From: Scleroderma bovista
Lineage: Eukaryota > Basidiomycota > Agaricomycetes > Boletales > Sclerodermataceae
Assembly: GCA_037178675.1 (NCBI GenBank)
Contig: JAYMGJ010000206.1
Span: 1-64,000, forward strand
DNA length: 64,000 nt
Reading direction: 5' to 3'
Shown: positions 30,174 through 41,263 of the stretch, one piece after another
Layout of the letters: each line of letters starts with the position of its first letter
Position numbering within the stretch: the first letter of the stretch is position 1
Program-made: the position numbers and the translations under genes
Notes under the pieces: model-generated
Databases searched by the model: none
What the model was told of the DNA's origin: nothing
The model's input: only the letters and a program-made list of their open reading frames with translations

Positions 30174-32724
30174 GTGAGTGGGCAAATGGACCCTCACTCA
30201 ACACATTCGCAGTTCAATCAACGAACACCAAAGTCGGGCCCTTTTTCACCGTCAGCGCGCTTCATCGAATCGCAGCCCAAAATTTCACTCGAAAAGTACG
30301 CGAAACGCCCATCATTCAAGCCATCGCGCTCCAATGCTCAGCCTGCCGATACACTGGACTTGCTGATGCGTCGGCCGATTGCCACTAATTCGCGGGTAAA
30401 GCAGGATGAGCAGTTTAAGAGGGACATGTACATTGCATTCATTAACAAGGCTCTGCAGGGAAAACTTGATGTGCGTCTGGTCTCGTGCTGGCTTACTCCT
30501 GTGCTGATTGGGCTTGTGATAGGGCCAGAGCAAGGATTTCGATGACCTTGTAGATCAGTTTAATCCTAGAAAGGCCAGAGAGAACGCAACGTCATCTTCG
30601 CAATTGCGATTGTGGATTGTCTCGTTGTCACACGTGCTCTCCAGACTTGAGAGACGACATTCACCTCTTGTAGAAGCTATCGTTAATCTACCCTGGACAA
30701 CGATGGATGCGAATTTCGTCAAGACATATACCGACTTCATCGGGATGCTTCTCAGTGCTCGCCCCGAATACCTCTCCCTCGTGCTTGGCAAGATCTCACA
30801 AGGCTTAACACATCGTGCGTAGTCTTCCCCAAGAAAATATCTGCATAGAAACCATATTATTGTAGAATCGGGTTTGCAAGCGCTCAACGCTAGTGGGCCA
30901 GAAAGCTCTGGCGCTCCTATAACACGCAGAGTTATCTATGATCGCCTACATTACCTTCTTAACTACTTGCTAGCCCTTATTCCAACTCTACCCTCGACCT
31001 TGCAGCCCCTACTTGTTCGTAATTTCCCCCACAAGCGTCAACCTCAGGTTGCGCAAGTAACATATATCCGCAATCTCCTACGAGTAACAGAATACTGTTC
31101 CGAATTGGCGGATCGGATCTTGGCCCTGATTATAGATCGTGCTTTGCAAATAGACGCATGTGTTTTTTTTAGCTTCGTCACGTATTCTCTTATTGACCGT
31201 TCCTCCTTAGGTCGAAATTCAGGTAGAACTTGAAGAACTCGATGAAGAAGACGGTGCCTTGGGAAATGGTGAGGTTTTTGAATTCGACCCGTTTGATGTC
31301 GTCGTTGGTCAAGAAGGAGACGAGGAACCCGACGAGGACGACGAGGACGACGAAGGTTCGGATGTAGAATCGGATTTCTCTTCCGATGGAAGTGACGGAG
31401 GCCGGGACAGCGACCCAGATCTGCCAGCAAATGCACAGCACATACAGGACATGGTCAATAAACTTGACTCGATCCTCAAACTTATATTGGACCATTTCAA
31501 CAGTTTGCATTTCGCTGCCGAGACAGCGACAACACTGCGGTCCTCATTCACGACACCAATAAATGCACTACACTCACCCAACTCATCCCGTCCGTCACCA
31601 CCCATATCCGCTGAATCTGGACGTACACTACGAGCAAAGCAGTTCCATACCCTCCTCGCCATCTTTGAGCGTACCATCATCCGCACTTTCAAATCTCGAT
31701 ACACCCAGTTTCTGATATTCTGGTATTCCTCTTTGGATCCAGAGTTCAGTGATCTTTTTCAGGGACTGTTAGTGGAAAAAGCCTTGCTTGGGCAAGATGT
31801 TCCAGCCGTGACACGTGCAGCTGCCGCGAGCTATATCGCCTCTTTCGTCAGCCGTGCAAAGTTCGTGGACCGCGAAGCCGCGCGTCGCGTCGTTTCCGTC
31901 CTGTGTACGTTCTTACGGAGCCATCTGGACGCGTTCGACAGTGTTGTACAGGCGGGCGGAGAGCCGATAGGGATGGCGCATCACGGCGTATTCTACGCTA
32001 TTGCGCAGGCTTTTTTTCTCATATTTTGTTTCCGTTGGAGAGACCTCGAAGAGGAATTTGACGAAGCAGAAGAGTGCGCGGGTAAGAAGAAGTGGATGAC
32101 CGAGCTGAGTGTCATCCAACGAGTGATAACGTCGCCTCTCAATCCATTGAAGGTGAGCATACTCTAAGCTGATATCACCGAGTACACTCCTTACACTGCG
32201 TTTGCAAGATCTGTTCGCCCAACGTCGTGATGCAATTCGCTCACGTCGCACAAGCTACGGATTTTATATATTGCTACTCCATACTCGAGGCAAACAAACG
32301 CTCAGAGTACAATCCAAACCCTGGCAGCATATCGGTGTTACCGAAAGCCGTCGGTGGGGAATTCTTAGAAGCCGAACTACACACGTTCTTCCCATTTGAC
32401 CCGTACAAGCTTCCTCGGTCAAGTCCATATATCCAAGGAGTGTACCGAGATTGGACGTCAGTAGCAATCGGTGACGACGAGGACGAAGACGAGGCGGATG
32501 CAGACGACGATAGCGTTGACGATGAAGACGACGATCGCCAGAGCGCAGAGGGAAACTCGCAGAAGAATTTGATGTCGAATGCTGCTGGTCTGGTTTCTGG
32601 TACGGGAGGACTTAGTATACCCGGTCAACCACAATCAAGTTCGGATGCGGATGGACTTGGCGAGTCATTTGGGGGGATGAGTATTAGTCCTGCGCATCCC
32701 CAATCGGTCGTTATGGTTTCATAA
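30174..32724 (+). CDS. RRN3: RNA polymerase I-specific initiation factor RRN3
   Basis: RRN3/TIF-IA bridges RNA polymerase I to the rDNA promoter complex in the nucleolus. Five exons (30174-30470, 30529-30814, 30866-31155, 31211-32152, 32209-32724) give 776 residues. Family features are WTTMDANFVKTYTDFIGMLL, the long acidic Ser-rich insert (EGDEEPDEDDEDDEG), QFHTLLAIFERTIIRTFKSR, the conserved FWYSSLDPEF...LLVEKALLGQ, AAASYIASFVSRAKFV and HTFFPFDPYKLPRSSPYI near the end, followed by a second acidic tail. The third intron (31156-31210) starts with GC instead of GT; only this donor keeps the frame. The gene is convergent with the one ending at 32871. Confidence 0.93.
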
Positions 32725-32870
32725 TAGCGTCTCCAGCTACACTATTGCACATTTTCTGTTGAGTATTACATGACCATGTAACTGTACGTGCACGAACATG
32801 ATATGTAACCGGATTATGTATGAACTGATAAGGTAACGAATTAATTTAGTGAGTGAAGGTGAAGACAGGT

Positions 32871-34872
32871 TCAATTGGTAGCCAACTCTGCAAAGTTAAA
32901 GAGGGTGCCCATATTACTAGTTGGTGCGTGAGTTATCGGTGCAGGTGTCGTTGAAGACAAGGATGTAGACTGCCAATTATAATTTCTCCAGGCCGCTTCG
33001 TCCGGCGGGAGTGGGAATGCACATACAACAAAGGTGAAATCTGATAGATCGGACAAGAAAATACAACGTAAGACATTCTTTCCGGGAGAAATATAGGGGG
33101 TTACATCCAAAAATGACGTAGACTCCTAGAAGCGGTCAGCAAATACATAGGGATCTGCGGCAGAGACGTACTAGTGCTTGCGGTAGCCAGGTCTTCCCCT
33201 GGGTGAGGTCCGGATTTATTTGAATAATAAGCGAACCTTTTCGAGGCCATTGAGATATGCTGTTCTGGAGCCCCTCCGGAGTGAGATCCTCGTGGTCGAT
33301 CCCGGGTACTTCTAGACAGTATACGCGTGTGATAACGTTGATTCTGTTGATCATACCCTTGAGAACCAGCGCAGGCTTACAAAAGGAAACATTTACCTTC
33401 CGGTTTCGGGCGAGAACAGGTCTTCGCCTACTATAATTTCTACATTATGAACATCTGGCATATCGCTGCCGTTATGCTTGGACCAAATACCAGGTCCTGT
33501 GAGCTGTTGTACCTCTGGGATGGGCGGAGCAACGATCTCTTCCAGATCCAAACATTCGAAAATAGATTCTGGGCGATCTGCGATGTTGTTGTTGAAAACA
33601 CCCGTCTTGGGTAATACAGGCGACATTCTCTCCTCCTTGGACAGAGAATCATAATTTTTCTCCGTACCAACAGAACCGATTTGCAATGCGCAGAGAACAG
33701 ACGAAACATCTTTGCTGCTGGGAACATCTACCAGCGTCATGTCACTGTCTCGCCGCAGCGGTGTCCCTGTACCATCCACAGACTCGTGTCTAGCAGGCAA
33801 ATTACGACGGCTCCACGGAGTGAGGCGACCAGGTTGACTGCGGAGATCGTTCCTGCGACCCCGGTGTTCAGCCACTTCACGCCTATCAGCCCCCTGCTCA
33901 CGTGTAGGCATATGATGTAGTTGTGCCCTCATATCTTTTGCTAAAGAAAGCAGCGTTTCGCATTGGTCATCGGAGAGCCGGAATGTGGTACACTGTTGCG
34001 CATGCGTAGTGTTTTCTAGGGAACGTGGATTCGAGTCTCTCGCAGTCGCAGCTGCTTGCATAACAGGCACGAGACGCTCTCTGCAATGCTCAAGGACAGA
34101 AGTCGACGGTCTTGGTGCAGGAGACTCCACGTGGTCGTGGAGACGAGGCGTCCGCACTGCGGGACTGGACGATGAAGTATGTGTGCTTCGCGGATTCTCA
34201 GTCTCAGCCGTGAAATGGGGAAATGGAGAATGACTCGTTATCTCTTGTTTGATGTACATCAGCCCGGGGGGACATTCATCAGATTCCTTTAAGACCCGAT
34301 CAGGCCCGCGTGCTTCTTCCGCCTTGGGCATGTCCATGAGCAAATACGGCATATGGTGAATGCACTCGAGACAAACGACATACCGAGGGTGACATATCTG
34401 GAACCCGTGGTGGAGGAGGCCCAATCACTGACTCTAGGAATCTCTCAACCTCGCCAGGCTCCACCACCACGGGCTTATGGGTCTCCCACTCAAGCTCACC
34501 AGGCTCTGGAGGGTCTAACTGTGCAACAGCGACATCATCGTCGGAGTCGATTGCACCCTCCTCTTCCTCTTCCTCTCCATCAGCCTGCGCACCGATCCTA
34601 TCCAACAGCGTGTTCACGGGTGATTGTGGACTGCTGCTGCTGCTCAGACGAGTCAATAGCGGGGCAGCCTCATGCGAGGAGGTTCGCCTTTGATGGTGCT
34701 TAGATGCGTTGCGATGTGCGTGTGTGTACTGATCAGAGGCCGGTTTTCTGTAGAAAGGATGGTAACGAGCGTTGTAGGGGGACTTGAGCGGAGTGCCTGC
34801 TTGCTTGAACGAGGTCCCCGGAGGTGATCTCTGCGCAGGTGAGGTACGATCTTGCAGGGGACGTTGAGACAT
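32871..34872 (-). CDS. Uncharacterised protein, disordered N-terminus and compact C-terminal domain
   Basis: I do not recognise this protein. The start at 34872 (MSQRPLQDRTSPAQ) opens a Ser/Pro-rich disordered region with an acidic run of about six Glu. A GTATGT intron at about 34331-34390 joins DMSPS to AEEARGPDRV. The long second exon is Ser/Thr/Pro-rich and holds a possible SUMO-type motif, IKQE. Two small 3' exons give the only ordered-looking part: GLQNSISQWPRKGSLIIQIN, LTQGKTWLPQAL and then FLDVTPYISPGKNVLRCIFL with DLSDFTFVVCAFP. That pattern loosely resembles a beta-sandwich such as the PINIT fold of SUMO ligases, but no SP-RING follows, so this is a weak suggestion. The intron near 33370-33430 is uncertain. 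Confidence 0.6.
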
Positions 34873-35325
34873 AGTTGTGGAGGAGATCATTGTCAGTACG
34901 GTGAAAGCATGGAGCTGAGTTTCGGTCAAGGATTTTTGCAAGCCCGCCTAGTGTTGTCGTGTCGGCGCTGTCACGCTGACTAAGCACATAATCTTAGGGG
35001 CCGAATATCTCCGGATGCGCTCATTGCTGGACGTGTTTTTCGCACTGACGCAGCGTGCCATCTTTCGCGTGGTTCACGGAGTGGGGGATATGAACACCAC
35101 TTCAGTGTCAAGTAAAACAGGCTCCAGACCACGATAATGCTGAGGTTACATATGACCGAAACAGTGGGTAAAATGATAGTACAAGGGGATGATGGGGAGA
35201 TAACAACAGTCCATGAGATGTATAGGATGTGTGCGTGATTGGTAAAGCAGAGCATAGTACCGTACCCAAAGCAAGTGCGAACAGTGCTAGAATCCACATA
35301 AAGGATATCGAATGCGTGCAGGTCA
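34873..35325. other. Intergenic, no gene seen
   Basis: This is the upstream region of the 34872 gene and the downstream region of the membrane-protein gene. No supported coding sequence or repeat. Confidence 0.45.
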
Positions 35326-36729
35326 TCAAGACTTGTGAGTATCGTGAGTCGGGCCCTGGCCCGTGCTTTGGTATCGCTGGAAGCCACGATAGGCGTCCCG
35401 TGCATCATTAAAGAGCGTATCCAATAACTCCTTCTCTTTGGGGGTGAACTGCAAGAGTTCCCGGTCGTCAAATTCGAACCCCTTTTCATTTTTGATTCGG
35501 CTGATGACAGTGGTCTTCCACTTGCGCCATACCTTGGTGTCATTAGGTAGAAGGACGTCCATGATTTTCTGCGCCTCCTCCACGTCCGCTTGCAAAACGA
35601 GAAGAACAAACACTGCCATGCTGGTGCGTGTGCCAAGCATGTACTTTGTGAGTTTGGGATGCTGCAGAATATTGTCCTTCAAAATCCTTAGTTGGATTTC
35701 CTCTTTGTCGAACGAAGAAAGCCACAAGTTGTATGCCCAAGAGACAGAAAGAGAGATGACGAACATTATTTGGCCAAACAAGGTGGCCTGAGGAATGAGA
35801 AGTAGCTGAGCGATGAACTGGATCATGAGGAGGACGGAGCACCATCCAATATTGCTGTAATAAGGTTCACTTTTGAATTGAAGGGAGAACCGGCCGCGTG
35901 TGATAGTATTGACAGCGCCCTCCTCCCCGCGCAATATAACAATGTCTTGATCAGAAGCGAGAACACCGTCTCCAGGGGGTGACGCCTCTGCTGGGTTGGG
36001 GTGCGTAAAAAGTAAAGTTCCGGATCCAATGACAAGACAAGAGAAGCCGCTGACGAGGATACCGAGCAAGATCATGGCGGAGGCATACCAATCGCCAGAC
36101 AGGACAGACGTAACACATGTCCCGACGCTAATGGAGATGGGGACACTGGCGTAAACGGGAGCAAGAGTGCGGAACTGCGCTGGGTACTGTTCATGTCCGG
36201 GGATATGGTTAAGGTGAGCGATAGTGACGCCCACTGGCTTCGTGGTCCTGCCAGGGATCGTCTCAACATGATCCAAGTCTGCGCATTCCTTCATGAACAA
36301 AGCGGCCAAGTGGCCTGTCTCGTTGATGACCGTCCCAGAGTGCGCCGCTCTGAACTTGGGTCCCTTCTTCCCGTCCAACTCGAACAGTGTGGCGGGGTCT
36401 GTCTGGACGCCTGGGAAAAGGCCGTCGAAGAATTTTGACCTGGCGAGCTTGCCATACCGCTTGGCGATCTCGTACGAGCCAGGCGAGTTGTACCAGCCTA
36501 GCCATTTCCTGTGCTCGTAGACGTGAACGGTGGCCATCGCAGAGACTGCCTCTTCACCACCAAAGACACCTGCTACACCCGATGTGTCCAGGCTGAAGTG
36601 GGAGTCGCTGAAGGGGGCTGCGAACACCAGAGAACGTTGGCCGGGGGCAGCGACAGTCTGAGGAATGGTGGGCATTTTGGCGAAACTGTTGAGACTGCCA
36701 CTGACAGTGCCCGCAATCTGAGCCAGCAT
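35326..36729 (-). CDS. Multi-pass membrane protein, tandem paralog A
   Basis: This 467-residue protein from the ATG at 36729 (MLAQIAGTVSGSLN) has no recognised family. An extra 5' exon ending at an AG near 36740 is possible. The N-terminal half is soluble, with VYEHRKWLGWYNSPGSYEIA, FPGVQTDPATLFELDG and FRAAHSGTVINETGHLA. The second half has hydrophobic segments: PISISVGTCV..., SAMILLGILVSGFSCLVIGS, IGWCSVLLMIQFIAQLLLIP and IMFVISLSVSWAYNLWLSSF, then TRTSMAVFVLLVL. That suggests four to five helices. A charged helical C-terminus follows. It is about half identical, by eye, to the next gene, with the same lengths between motifs. I see nothing that shows the role; such families occur in mushroom genomes as uncharacterised expansions. 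Confidence 0.78.
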   Translation of the reverse strand: MLAQIAGTVSGSLNSFAKMPTIPQTVAAPGQRSLVFAAPFSDSHFSLDTSGVAGVFGGEEAVSAMATVHVYEHRKWLGWYNSPGSYEIAKRYGKLARSKFFDGLFPGVQTDPATLFELDGKKGPKFRAAHSGTVINETGHLAALFMKECADLDHVETIPGRTTKPVGVTIAHLNHIPGHEQYPAQFRTLAPVYASVPISISVGTCVTSVLSGDWYASAMILLGILVSGFSCLVIGSGTLLFTHPNPAEASPPGDGVLASDQDIVILRGEEGAVNTITRGRFSLQFKSEPYYSNIGWCSVLLMIQFIAQLLLIPQATLFGQIMFVISLSVSWAYNLWLSSFDKEEIQLRILKDNILQHPKLTKYMLGTRTSMAVFVLLVLQADVEEAQKIMDVLLPNDTKVWRKWKTTVISRIKNEKGFEFDDRELLQFTPKEKELLDTLFNDARDAYRGFQRYQSTGQGPTHDTHKS

Positions 36730-37151
36730 GTTCAGGGCGCCTAAAGACGAGCAAGGCAGGGTGGGACAACACAAGGGTCGTGGGTACTATTATCCACCAC
36801 GATTGTTGGCGCTTCGTTTGAGTCACATACATCGCTGGGGATTCAGCAAGCCAATGTTTACTACAGAGCTTGACTTGTCAAGGAATATACTACAAAGAAC
36901 GGAAAAAAGGCTGAGCGGAGGGAGACGCCACGAGGTTTCTACCCTAAGAACCTGAACTCATGTACAACGGACATGACTTGCATTTGCGCCACCTTAGTGA
37001 ATGGCTCGATCGTCGCAACAGTGTTTTCAGATAGAATCGACGTAAGTATGGTGGCAGATTGGCATTGGCGCATCGTTACATGAGGCTGGGTATCAGTGAC
37101 AGGGGAATACAGACTAGATCGTACAGGTGGACCTCGCAAGGAACTCCTCCA

Positions 37152-38417
37152 TCAATGGACTACACGGGGATCATCCACAGTATTGCAAAGCTTGAGATAT
37201 CCATCATAAGCTGACTGTGCATCCCCGTAAAGCGTTTCCAACAGTTTTTGGTCCCTCTCCGACATGGTGGCCACACCCCAATCGGCTGGTCCGAAACGAA
37301 GCGCTTCCTTTTTGTACAGACGGGATACGATGGTGGCCTTGAACCACAACCACACCTGATTGTCATTGTAAAGTAGGTCGTCGAGAATAAGCTCCGGCTC
37401 TTCGGGTTTCAGGACAAGGAGGACGAATATGGCCATGGACGTCCGCGTGCCAAGTGTGAACTTGGTCAGCTTTGGCCCTTTGAGTACGCTTTTAATCAGA
37501 ATCTCTCTCTGGATTTTCTCCTTGTTCAAGCACGATAACCACAAGTTATACACCCACGAAACAGCAAGCGAGGAAACGAACATGAGCTGGCCAAAGAGCG
37601 AGCCCTGTGGGACTAGTAGCAGCTGTGCAATAAACTGGAACATCAGCAATACAGAGCACCATCCAATATTGCGGTACTTGGGCTCGCTGTCGAAGATCAG
37701 GGAGAAGCGTCCACGGGTTATGCAGTTGACAGCGCCCTCTTCTCCTCTGAGTATAACCACCTCCTTGTCGGACTCCAGAACCCCATCCCCTGGCGGGCTA
37801 CCCCCGGCTTCCTCTGGGTGGGTAAAGACGAATTCGCCGGAACCAATCACCCAGCACGAAATTCCACTAGCAACGACGCCGAGAAGGATCATGGAAGAGG
37901 AATACCGGTCTCCAATGACGGCACAGAAGACAGACATCCCGATGCTAATAGAGATGGGGATGCAGGTGAGGATGGGGGTGTCCATTTGCAGTCGTTCGGG
38001 GTTCATTTTGCGCTCTGGCACATGATGGAGCTCGGCGATCGTAACACCTATTGTTTGCGTTTTGCGTCCCTCCACCGGTACTCCGCGCCACTCCGAACAC
38101 TCCTTCAAGAACAAAAAAGCCAAGTGACCGGTTTCATCAAAAACGCTCCCAGAGTGCGCGGCTCTGAATCTGGGACCCTTCCATCCATCTAGCTCGAACA
38201 AGGTAGCGGGATCGGTGTGGACACCGGGGAAGAATCCAGTAAACATTCTGGATTTGGTGAGCAGCCCGTAACGTTTGGCGATGGTGTATGCGCCGGGGGA
38301 GTTGTACCACCCGAGCCATTTCCTGCGTTCGTACACGTGTACAGTAGCCATAGTAGCGACAGCTTCGTCGCCACCAAATACACCTATCACGGCCGAGGTA
38401 TTGAGGGAAAAAGGCAT
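37152..38417 (-). CDS. Multi-pass membrane protein, tandem paralog B
   Basis: This 421-residue single-exon paralog of 35326-36729 starts at 38417 (MPFSLNTSAVIGVFGGDEA). It has the same order of motifs: RRKWLGWYNSPGAYTIAKRY, FFPGVHTDPATLFELDGWKG, FRAAHSGSVFDETGHLAF, SPPGDGVLESDKEVVILRGE and EEGAVNCITRGRFSLIFDSE, then hydrophobic pairs from IGWCSVLLMFQFIAQLLLVP to YNLWLSCLN and a final helix TSMAIFVLLVL. It lacks the 40-residue N-terminal lead of paralog A. Conserved motifs on both sides of the first hydrophobic pair suggest a soluble domain packed against a membrane base. Function unknown. Confidence 0.78.
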   Translation of the reverse strand: MPFSLNTSAVIGVFGGDEAVATMATVHVYERRKWLGWYNSPGAYTIAKRYGLLTKSRMFTGFFPGVHTDPATLFELDGWKGPRFRAAHSGSVFDETGHLAFLFLKECSEWRGVPVEGRKTQTIGVTIAELHHVPERKMNPERLQMDTPILTCIPISISIGMSVFCAVIGDRYSSSMILLGVVASGISCWVIGSGEFVFTHPEEAGGSPPGDGVLESDKEVVILRGEEGAVNCITRGRFSLIFDSEPKYRNIGWCSVLLMFQFIAQLLLVPQGSLFGQLMFVSSLAVSWVYNLWLSCLNKEKIQREILIKSVLKGPKLTKFTLGTRTSMAIFVLLVLKPEEPELILDDLLYNDNQVWLWFKATIVSRLYKKEALRFGPADWGVATMSERDQKLLETLYGDAQSAYDGYLKLCNTVDDPRVVH

Positions 38418-39295
38418 GGAGAATGGAAACGGGTATGTTTAGAGCACCAATTCGGTGATCTGTAAGTTCGGAGGTTCGTAAGTGCACCGCTGGAGGGTGA
38501 ATGGATGTCCTACACAACTAGCTAGATGAGGTGACGAATTTGCAGGTGTAGAAATCGAACGTGCTGGTGGTTGGCTGGCGGCTGGGCATTTCAACAATCC
38601 ACCGTAGTGAGCGCTTGACTATCGAAATGCGTTCTCCTTGCCCTGACTTGCCTTTTATGTGCGCAGTGTCACGACTCTCCCACCTTGCCACTGCCCATCA
38701 CCATCCTCCGTACTCTCCGTCTGCGAACTCGATCATCGATGCTATGCTGTAAGAGAACATTAGACATTGTTGGGATGCGCTTGTAGCCCCTCCAAATCAG
38801 AATTAATATCTGGCTTGGAGGGGCTACAAGATGCATCTCAACTCTTCCTGCTACCTCTCAGTGTACTATCCAGCCCTGGAACAAAGAGATGGAAGAGATG
38901 AGCTCGTCGTCCTTTGGTTCCAGTGAAATTTATAGAGAGCTTGAACGCAGGCTGGGTCGAGGGTTTGCCGTTGATTTCATTGACCTCCTTCCTTTGCTAT
39001 TAAAAATCAACTCCACACCCCCACGTCCGTGGCCACATCAATGGGGTTGCGCTGTTCTCGTGTGGAAGCTGATGAACTCAAGCGGTGGCCACCTACCCAG
39101 CCATCGGATCGTCTCACACCGAAGTTGCATTTCGAAAACCGCATTGCATACTCATGGCGATAGTCGAATCCTGGAGGATGTCGTGAGTTGGTATATATAT
39201 ATACAGTCTCTGTTCGCCTCTCCAGGTGCTAGCCTATCGCGTCCACTCATTCGAGGCATTTTTCGCACTTGCCCATAAACCAAATAAGTCCGAAC
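38418..39295. other. Intergenic with one strong hairpin
   Basis: This region lies between the divergent starts of paralog B (38417, -) and the first GTPase gene (39296, +). It contains the inverted repeat at 38780-38830. An open frame at 38889-39278 has no family features and is probably chance. A TATATATATA stretch at about 39193-39202 lies about 100 bp before the GTPase start and could be its TATA box. Confidence 0.45.
38780..38830. repeat. Perfect 16-bp inverted repeat (hairpin)
   Basis: CTTGTAGCCCCTCCAA at 38780-38795 is exactly complementary to TTGGAGGGGCTACAAG at 38815-38830, around a 19-nt AT-rich loop. GATGC-type sequence on both outer sides extends the pairing imperfectly. It could be a tiny MITE, a small-RNA precursor or a chance relic of a transposon end. 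Confidence 0.8.
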
Positions 39296-40642
39296 ATGGG
39301 TGGTGGCCACTCCAGTCACTGTGAACCAGATTGGGGCGCCATTGAACGTGCACGTCGAGAGGAGGAAGAACGAGCGCAAAGGGAACGGTGGGAGGCAGAG
39401 GAACAACGCAGACAAGCCGAAGAAGCTGCCCGTCTCGCTAGAGAAGCGGCTGAACGTGCCGCGCGCGAAGCGGAGGAACAGCGCCGAAGGGAGCATGAAG
39501 CTTGGCTTGAGGCCGAAAGGGCTGCCCGGGCTGCCCATGAGGAAGCTATGCGGATCCGTCGAGAGAGGGAGGAAGCCGAGCGAGCTGCGCGTATTGCTCG
39601 AGAGCAGGCGGAAGCCCGTGCCCGGGAAGAGCGCGAGCGCGCTGAAAGGATTAGGCGCGAGATGGAGGAAGAGCGAAGAAGGCAGGCTGCTGCTGCTGAG
39701 GCTGCGCGACTTGCCGCTATCGCAGCACGAGAGGAAGAAGCCCGACGCCAGAGGCAGCTTGAGGAGGAGGCTAGACGCGCCAGAGAGGCACAAGAGGCCG
39801 CTGAAAGGCAAGCTAGGGTGGCTGCCGAGGCTGCCAGAAAGGCTCAGGCTGAGAAAGAAGAAGTCGAAAGACAGTTGAAGAAAGGTATCCAACCTGTGGT
39901 CATGCCTACCCCTGACGAGATGCGGGCCGCAAAGGTAAAGGTGCAATACAAGGATGGTGTCTTCCACTTTGCCGTTGCTGGCGTTGCTGGCAGTGGAAAA
40001 TCATCTCTAATCAACGCCTTCTGCGGCATGGGTAATTCTGATCCCAATGCTGCTCCCACTGGTGTCAATGAAACAACCTTGGAGGTGTCGAGATACGTGG
40101 GTACCCTGCATGCTGAGCAGTTTGCGTGGTACGACGTACCTGGCTCTGGTACGTTGAAAATCCCCGACTGGCAGTACTTCAATTCTCAGGGTCTCTATGT
40201 CTTCGACTGCATCGTCGTACTCTTCAACAATCGCTTCACAATGACGGACCAGGCCATCCTTGCGAACTGTCGGCGTTTCAAGATCCCCACTTTCATTGTC
40301 CGTTCTAAATCAGATCAACACATTCTGAATCTCATGAAAGATATGGGATACGATCCCGACGAAGATGACAATCGAGAGCAGCTCTATAAGGCTGCACGAG
40401 ATCAGTTTGTCGCAGAGACGCGTCGGAGCGTCCAGCAGAACCTGGCAGACGCCAATCTCCCTGATCAGCGAGTCTATGTCGTATCAAACAAGACACTTCT
40501 CGGGATCGTTAAGGAGAAGTCGCCAAAGAAGGTTATCGACGAAGTGGAGTTGCTTTCAGACCTTTACAACGAGGCCTATCGGAGCAATCAGTCTCTGTAT
40601 AGTTCATCGAGGACTGTCGGAAACTCTTCTCGTAGTTTGTAG
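39296..40642 (+). CDS. Coiled-coil IRG-like GTPase, paralog 1
   Basis: This 448-residue protein comes from a single exon. MGGGHSS at the N-terminus fits an N-myristoylation signal. Residues about 15-195 are an almost uninterrupted Glu/Arg/Ala coiled coil. The GTPase domain follows: G1 GVAGSGKSS at residues 229-237, a PTGVNETT loop, G3 YDVPGSG with Asp at about 280, and G4 RSKSD with Asp at about 340. The pattern WYDvPG...GLYVFDCIVVLFNNRF...IVRSKSDQHI matches immunity-related (IRG/IIGP) GTPases more than Ras, septin or AIG1 types. Membrane-bound self-assembling GTPase is inference. It is the first of three tandem copies (next at 41264 and 43739). The start at 39296 rather than 39269 is chosen for the MG motif shared by all three. 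Confidence 0.85.
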   Translation: MGGGHSSHCEPDWGAIERARREEEERAQRERWEAEEQRRQAEEAARLAREAAERAAREAEEQRRREHEAWLEAERAARAAHEEAMRIRREREEAERAARIAREQAEARAREERERAERIRREMEEERRRQAAAAEAARLAAIAAREEEARRQRQLEEEARRAREAQEAAERQARVAAEAARKAQAEKEEVERQLKKGIQPVVMPTPDEMRAAKVKVQYKDGVFHFAVAGVAGSGKSSLINAFCGMGNSDPNAAPTGVNETTLEVSRYVGTLHAEQFAWYDVPGSGTLKIPDWQYFNSQGLYVFDCIVVLFNNRFTMTDQAILANCRRFKIPTFIVRSKSDQHILNLMKDMGYDPDEDDNREQLYKAARDQFVAETRRSVQQNLADANLPDQRVYVVSNKTLLGIVKEKSPKKVIDEVELLSDLYNEAYRSNQSLYSSSRTVGNSSRSL

Positions 40643-41263
40643 AACATGAGCTGTTACATGCACACTTCCTTATTCGCTTTCGGTCAGTTTCGGTCATCGT
40701 CTTTCAGTGCTGCGCACTTCCGTGATCAAGGATTTTATTTAATTCCGGGCTGGGGAAAGTCTCAGCATTGAATTCCGACTGGCTGCAACAACGTTGCTTC
40801 AGGTCCTACCGTGATCTTCCTGGTAAGCACATGCTACACCTTGCTGTTTTGTGCGTGTTTCTCGGCTTAAGCGCTTATAGGTCTTCTATGCGCCTGACCG
40901 ATCAATCCGCTATTCTTGCATGTGTCCATCATCATTAAAGAAGCAGTCAGTACAGAAACCCATCGCCCATTAAGGTGACAGTCCCACAGCCCAGGGTTAA
41001 TGTTCGACGTTCAAGGATCGTCGGTCGGCTTATCGAGGCAAATCTCAGTGGTCTTCTCCGAAGTACTGATGCGGCCGCATCACGCACGATGTAACTGCAC
41101 TACTTCCCTGCAAGCAGATTTCTTTCTCAAACAGGCAGCATGATTGACTGCCTCTACGGCTTTGCCGTGACTATTAAAGCTGACTGCAAGCTGCGACTCA
41201 ACACAATACCTGTTCAGACCTGAAACGACAGCAGAACGAATCCACCGTCCACTATCTAATCTA
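40643..41263. other. Intergenic between GTPase paralogs 1 and 2
   Basis: No coding sequence or repeat recognised. It contains the promoter of paralog 2. Confidence 0.4.

Noticed and set aside
39152..39967. A 271-codon open frame antisense to GTPase paralog 1 (a similar one of 234 codons lies antisense to paralog 3 at 43724-44428).
   Set aside because: It is antisense to the Glu/Arg/Ala-rich coiled coil, whose codons give few stops on the other strand. The Leu/Ser-rich product has no family features.
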